The translations under genes were made by a program, and so were the position numbers. The notes under the pieces were generated by a model. It was not told the origin of the DNA. It did not search any database and saw only the letters and a program-made list of their open reading frames with translations. Shown in pieces: positions 60,184 through 64,000 of a DNA stretch of 64,000 nt (position 1 is its first letter; each line of letters begins with the position of its first letter). The DNA comes from Erythrophleum ivorense. Its lineage: Eukaryota; Streptophyta; Magnoliopsida; Fabales; Fabaceae. The stretch is taken from contig JAIUCV010000019.1 of the NCBI GenBank assembly GCA_026724425.1, positions 8,801,280 through 8,865,279 of the forward strand, read 5' to 3'.

Positions 60184-60720
60184 GTGATTTTACCTTGCCT
60201 CAGAACCCACGGTTTGAAGAAAAGTGGAAGCTTGAGATATTCTCTATTCCCCGCTGTTCCCTCTCTTGCTCTTCAAAAATTTCTTCTCCCCAACTCGGTC
60301 TCCTCTTCTCCTTTCCTTAATCTCTCTTCGCTCAATTTATGTTTCACTCCCCCCGATCCGTTTCTGATTCCAATCTTCTCCCTTTTATTCCCAAAAAGCC
60401 ACGAACCATGGCGATCAAATGTAGATATCGTGCGATTTGGCTGGGGGAGATCGAAGCAAATCGTTCCTCTTCTTGCTGCAAATCATTCACTCGATCTCTG
60501 GGCTCCTCCGCTTACTTCCATTTACCTGTTTCTGCACCTGTGCTCGTCTCTCTCTGTGTCTCTAGTCTGTGCCTCTGTGTTTCGCTCCGTGCTCAACGAT
60601 AGAGAAAAGGACCTGAGGGATGGTTGGCCCTAGCTACAGTGTTTTGCTCCTCTGCCTTCCGTGCGCTCCGCGATAGAAGGCACCTAAGGGAGATTTGGTC
60701 AAAACGCAGTGAACCACGCA
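60184..60720 (+). other. GC-richer block with a possible 5' gene end
   Basis: This block stands out from the AT-rich surroundings. It begins pyrimidine-rich (ctattccccgctgttccctc, ttctcctttcc), as plant 5' leaders do, and has an ATG in good context at 60408 (aaccATGGcg). That opens a 64-residue frame ending at 60602 (MAIKCRYRAIWLGEIEANRS...). An overlapping frame starts at 60184. I recognise neither protein and see no convincing splice continuation. It could be the 5' end of a gene, a captured gene fragment, or a retroelement leader. Confidence 0.3.
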
Positions 60721-63716
60721 TTTTGTTCCTTTAATGTTTTTTCCCACTCAAATGAACCCCCAAACTCTTATGGCCTTCCATGAATTATCTAAGAATTACA
60801 CTCAAACCAAAAAGATCTCCTAAAATGGGCTAGCACCTAGAGACACGTCGACTAAAATTTTTGTATTCATTATCAACTCTTTTTTTTTTTGGCTGTATTT
60901 TCTTAATTTTATTTTTTTAGATTTATTATTATTATTATTATATCTATATATATGTATATTTATTTATTTTCTTGGCTCAAAAAAATTTAAATTAAAAACA
61001 GACCCAAAAATTAAACTTAACTCAAATTATTAAAATTACTTAGAATTAAATTAAAATTAATTCAGAGATAGCTATGACTGACATAACTTTGAAATTAAAC
61101 CTACAAATGACATTAACTAAAAATTTGAGATGAGTAGTTTTTAATTTAATACTTATTTATCTATTCTTATTTAAAAAAAGAAGATCCAAACAAACAAAAT
61201 ACAGTGTTTACTGTGAATATTAGTTATTTAGGAATTTGACCAGCAATAAGATTTTCATATGACAATTTGTATGATAGCATCTTGAGATCACAAATATTTA
61301 CTTTCAATGTTCTCGAGTTGTCTAAACTATACTTCTAATACATAGGTCATGCTCCCTGGTGTTTTTTTTTTTTTTAAAGCAAAATTTTATAGACCTGTTG
61401 GCTATCGCTGATGGTGAGAAAAGACTATGTTCTCTTCTGCATTAATAAGAATGGAATTGCTCTTTCTCTATACGTAATCATTAGATATAGTAAATGGTGT
61501 CAGAAATATCAGTTCTAACTTACTCCAGATTGTTTATATATATCCAAAAGTATCTCTTGGACTGAAGTAATTTGATAAAGCTTAATCTGACTTTCATCTA
61601 TTTATTGTGGTTTTGAGTTGATGATCTATGCAAATTTACCTTTTCACAAATTGGTGCTCGAATCAACTCACACATAGTGAAAAAAAGAGAAGCAAAAACT
61701 TCTCAGCAATATTAATCAATCAAATACATGAGAATAAAAATTGTTAAACGCAATAAAATCAAATTTCAATGACCGAAATTTTCTTTCCTTTAAATTGGTA
61801 TCACTCTTGATTTGTTCATGCATGTTAATTGTGACAGTAGTGATCGTAAAGCAATTTTATCGGTTTTTTGTTTTAAATATTTTGAGGAAAGGCTTAAAAA
61901 TAAGTAAGTATTACTATTACCACTATATCTGCCAATGCTACTTTCTCTGGTCTGCTTTGAATTCAAAAAATACAGAGCAAAGTGAATTTCCTCTACTTCT
62001 TCATTCAATGTTCAAGCTGAGCGTCATACATGCATTAGAAATAGTATTTCTTCTAATTTCTGTGCAGGCTTAAAACTTGCAGATAACAAGAGAAGAAAAC
62101 TATGACCTGATATTAAGATACTCATTATATATACGACTTTGATTTTCTCTGCTCTCAATACGTTAGATGACTAGTATAATTCTTCAAGAAATTGGTGTAG
62201 TTTAGGCTTGTCTTAATTTGTGATAATAAATGGAATCACTTTATTTTTCGTTGTCCATGTGATTTTTTTCAAAAAAATTGACACCAAGTTTTATCTTTCA
62301 GCAATAGAATAAAGATTATAATAATCCAATGAGTAAACACTTCTAAGTATTTGCTCTTGATAAATTGCGGACAACCTAGTCCTATTTAGTATTTATACTT
62401 AGATTTTAGAGACTTGTACTCCTCTAATAACGCTCGTCCTTGATTTGAATTCTTATTCTTAATCCCCGCATTTTTTTTTCTTTTGCCTAGAAGACAACCT
62501 TTTTTGGCCCTTCCCAATCAACTGGCTAGCATCTTCTCAATCATGGCTGCAAAATATCCTTTATTTTTCTTCACTTATGGCTGTTGCTATATATTGCTTC
62601 AACAACATACCTCTCTTTCCGTTCATTTTTCATATTTTCTTCACAATAATTCTAAGTTTATAACCTTGTAGGTTATCTTTGACTGAAAAATGAAGGTTAA
62701 CTTTGACTTAGAGAATGTGATGTAAATCTTCATTATCCCCTGACCAAATTTAGTTTGGCTGAAATTTCGCAAGATATATATATACCAGGGCTATTGATGT
62801 TCTGTGAATTTTCACAACTATAGCAGTTTCTGACCTCCCCACCCCAAGAAGAAAATGTAGTTGCTTTTAGTGCATTGCTTAGATTTCAAAACGAAAGATA
62901 GCACTGAAAGTGTTTTCTGAGTCACTTTCTTCGACAGCTATTCCAAATGAGATGCAAGAGTTTAGAAGTAAATCTATATATTTGCTTGCAAATAGTCAAA
63001 ATGGAAGATAACACTAAAAAAGAGAGGTATATTCCATGGTCTAGGGGTGTGGAAAATACCTAGTGGAGTAGTTGATTGATTACTGCTTGTTCTGTAATGG
63101 GTATCTTCACTATTGGATAAAATCTTTAAAATGGACTTTCTTCTAAAGATCAAAATGATCTTTGGAGTAAGCATTTGAGCCAAAGCTAAGACATATACTC
63201 TTTTTTTATTTGATGAGTGCATCGTAGGACCAGATACTACATATAAGTCAAAACTTGTTTTGGAATAGAAGAGATGAAAAAGGAGAAAAGAATTCATCTT
63301 GGTCAAATGTCACTTAAACAAAATATATATCAAATGCAAAATTTTATATGAATTTTTTAGAAAATCTTTACATAAACCTAATACTGCATGAAATTAATTG
63401 GACAAGATGATATTCTATTTCCAAAACTATCTTCATGAAAAAGAAAGGTCAAGTTTTGAAAATGAAAGCATTTTTGTTTTGCTTTTTAATCTTTTCACTT
63501 GTAGATTTTCCTTCATATGAACACATGCCACTAGATATCATTAATTTCCATTGTCCTGTTTCTTTAATCTATCTCCACCATATTCATATAGTTTTCTCCT
63601 TAATATTGTTTAAAGATAACAATATGCCACTTAGAGGTAGAGTCACATAAGGAAGGGTTTCGATTAGAGGTAAAGGCGAGTCCTCTAGTCCACATACATA
63701 AGACCCTTCTACCCCA
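60721..63716. other. Unassigned DNA
   Basis: No protein family, RNA gene or transposon terminus was recognised. Short frames (61741-62073, 62974-63306 minus) look like chance. A tttctcaatcatggctgc word near 62535-62552 could be a start context but leads to no recognisable protein. Confidence 0.4.
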
Positions 63717-64000
63717 TGTAACACCATACTTCTAAGACTCCATTTATGCAATTCCCATGCCTCATCTCATATAATTCTATGGAAGCAACATAGTGGTATA
63801 GGGAGTCATGAATCAAGATGTATTTCTCTATGAGTAAAATTTTCTTTTTGAGTCCTGTGGGCCATATGGACTTACGTATCACATTCTCATGCTTATTTAC
63901 ATAGATACAACTCATTTTTATCACCAAAATTGGCCTAGAGCTCATATAAGGCAAAGGGAAGTATACAACATATATTTGCAATTTCGGCCAGAAATTTTCC
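63717..64000 (-). mobile_element. LTR E: 3' end of a long-LTR family copy, cut by the window end
   Basis: On the minus strand the sequence ends agtatggtgttaca at 63717, as in LTR A and LTR D. Inside, atgtaaataagcatgagaatg (minus strand, about 63885-63905) aligns with gatgtaaataaatatgagaa at 30730, and gtccatatggcccacaggac with the cognate stretch at 30757-30780. The remainder lies beyond the window. Confidence 0.7.

Overview
The window is nuclear DNA of a flowering plant, most likely a eudicot. It is very AT-rich and has almost no long open frames. It is packed with decayed LTR retrotransposons and small inverted-repeat transposons, and the only convincing genes are split by introns and encode plant-type ankyrin/PGG membrane proteins (ACD6/ITN1-like). 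No bacterial, organellar, tRNA or rRNA feature was seen.

Layout. 1-12.7 kb: solo or fragmentary LTRs of one family with very long LTRs (about 2.9-3.7 kb, ends TGTAACA/TGTTACA), one nested in another, plus the end of a CACTA-type element. 14.3-17.9 kb: the 5' part of a dead Ty1/copia element (PBS, gag, integrase). 17.9-31.2 kb: copy 1 of a large direct segmental duplication, holding a 5'-truncated PGG gene, two PIF/Harbinger-like MITEs, a minisatellite and a solo LTR. 31.2-33.3 kb: the 3' end of a SIRE-like copia element. 33.3-44.4 kb: gene-poor AT-rich DNA with more MITEs. 44.6-50.2 kb: the complete ankyrin/PGG gene. 47.8-57.1 kb: copy 2 of the duplication, which begins inside intron 3 of that gene. 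57.1-59.1 kb: a TE fragment, a broken endogenous pararetrovirus fragment and a 47-bp tandem repeat. 59.8-64 kb: a small MITE, a GC-richer block, unassigned DNA and the end of one more long LTR.

The most informative structure is the duplication. Copy 2 is joined to the 5' exons of the gene and is therefore the likely parent. Copy 1 carries only the last two exons and abuts copia sequence on both sides. Three insertions present in copy 1 (solo LTR D and two MITEs) are missing from copy 2, where pre-insertion sites can be read, so the duplication can be ordered before those insertions.

Functional content. The complete gene model has five exons with consistent splice phases and encodes about 569 residues: N-terminal ankyrin repeats followed by a four-helix PGG membrane domain. 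Such proteins are linked in other plants to salicylate-related defence and stress signalling. Whether the truncated copy is expressed cannot be told from sequence. All coordinates and alignments were made by eye.
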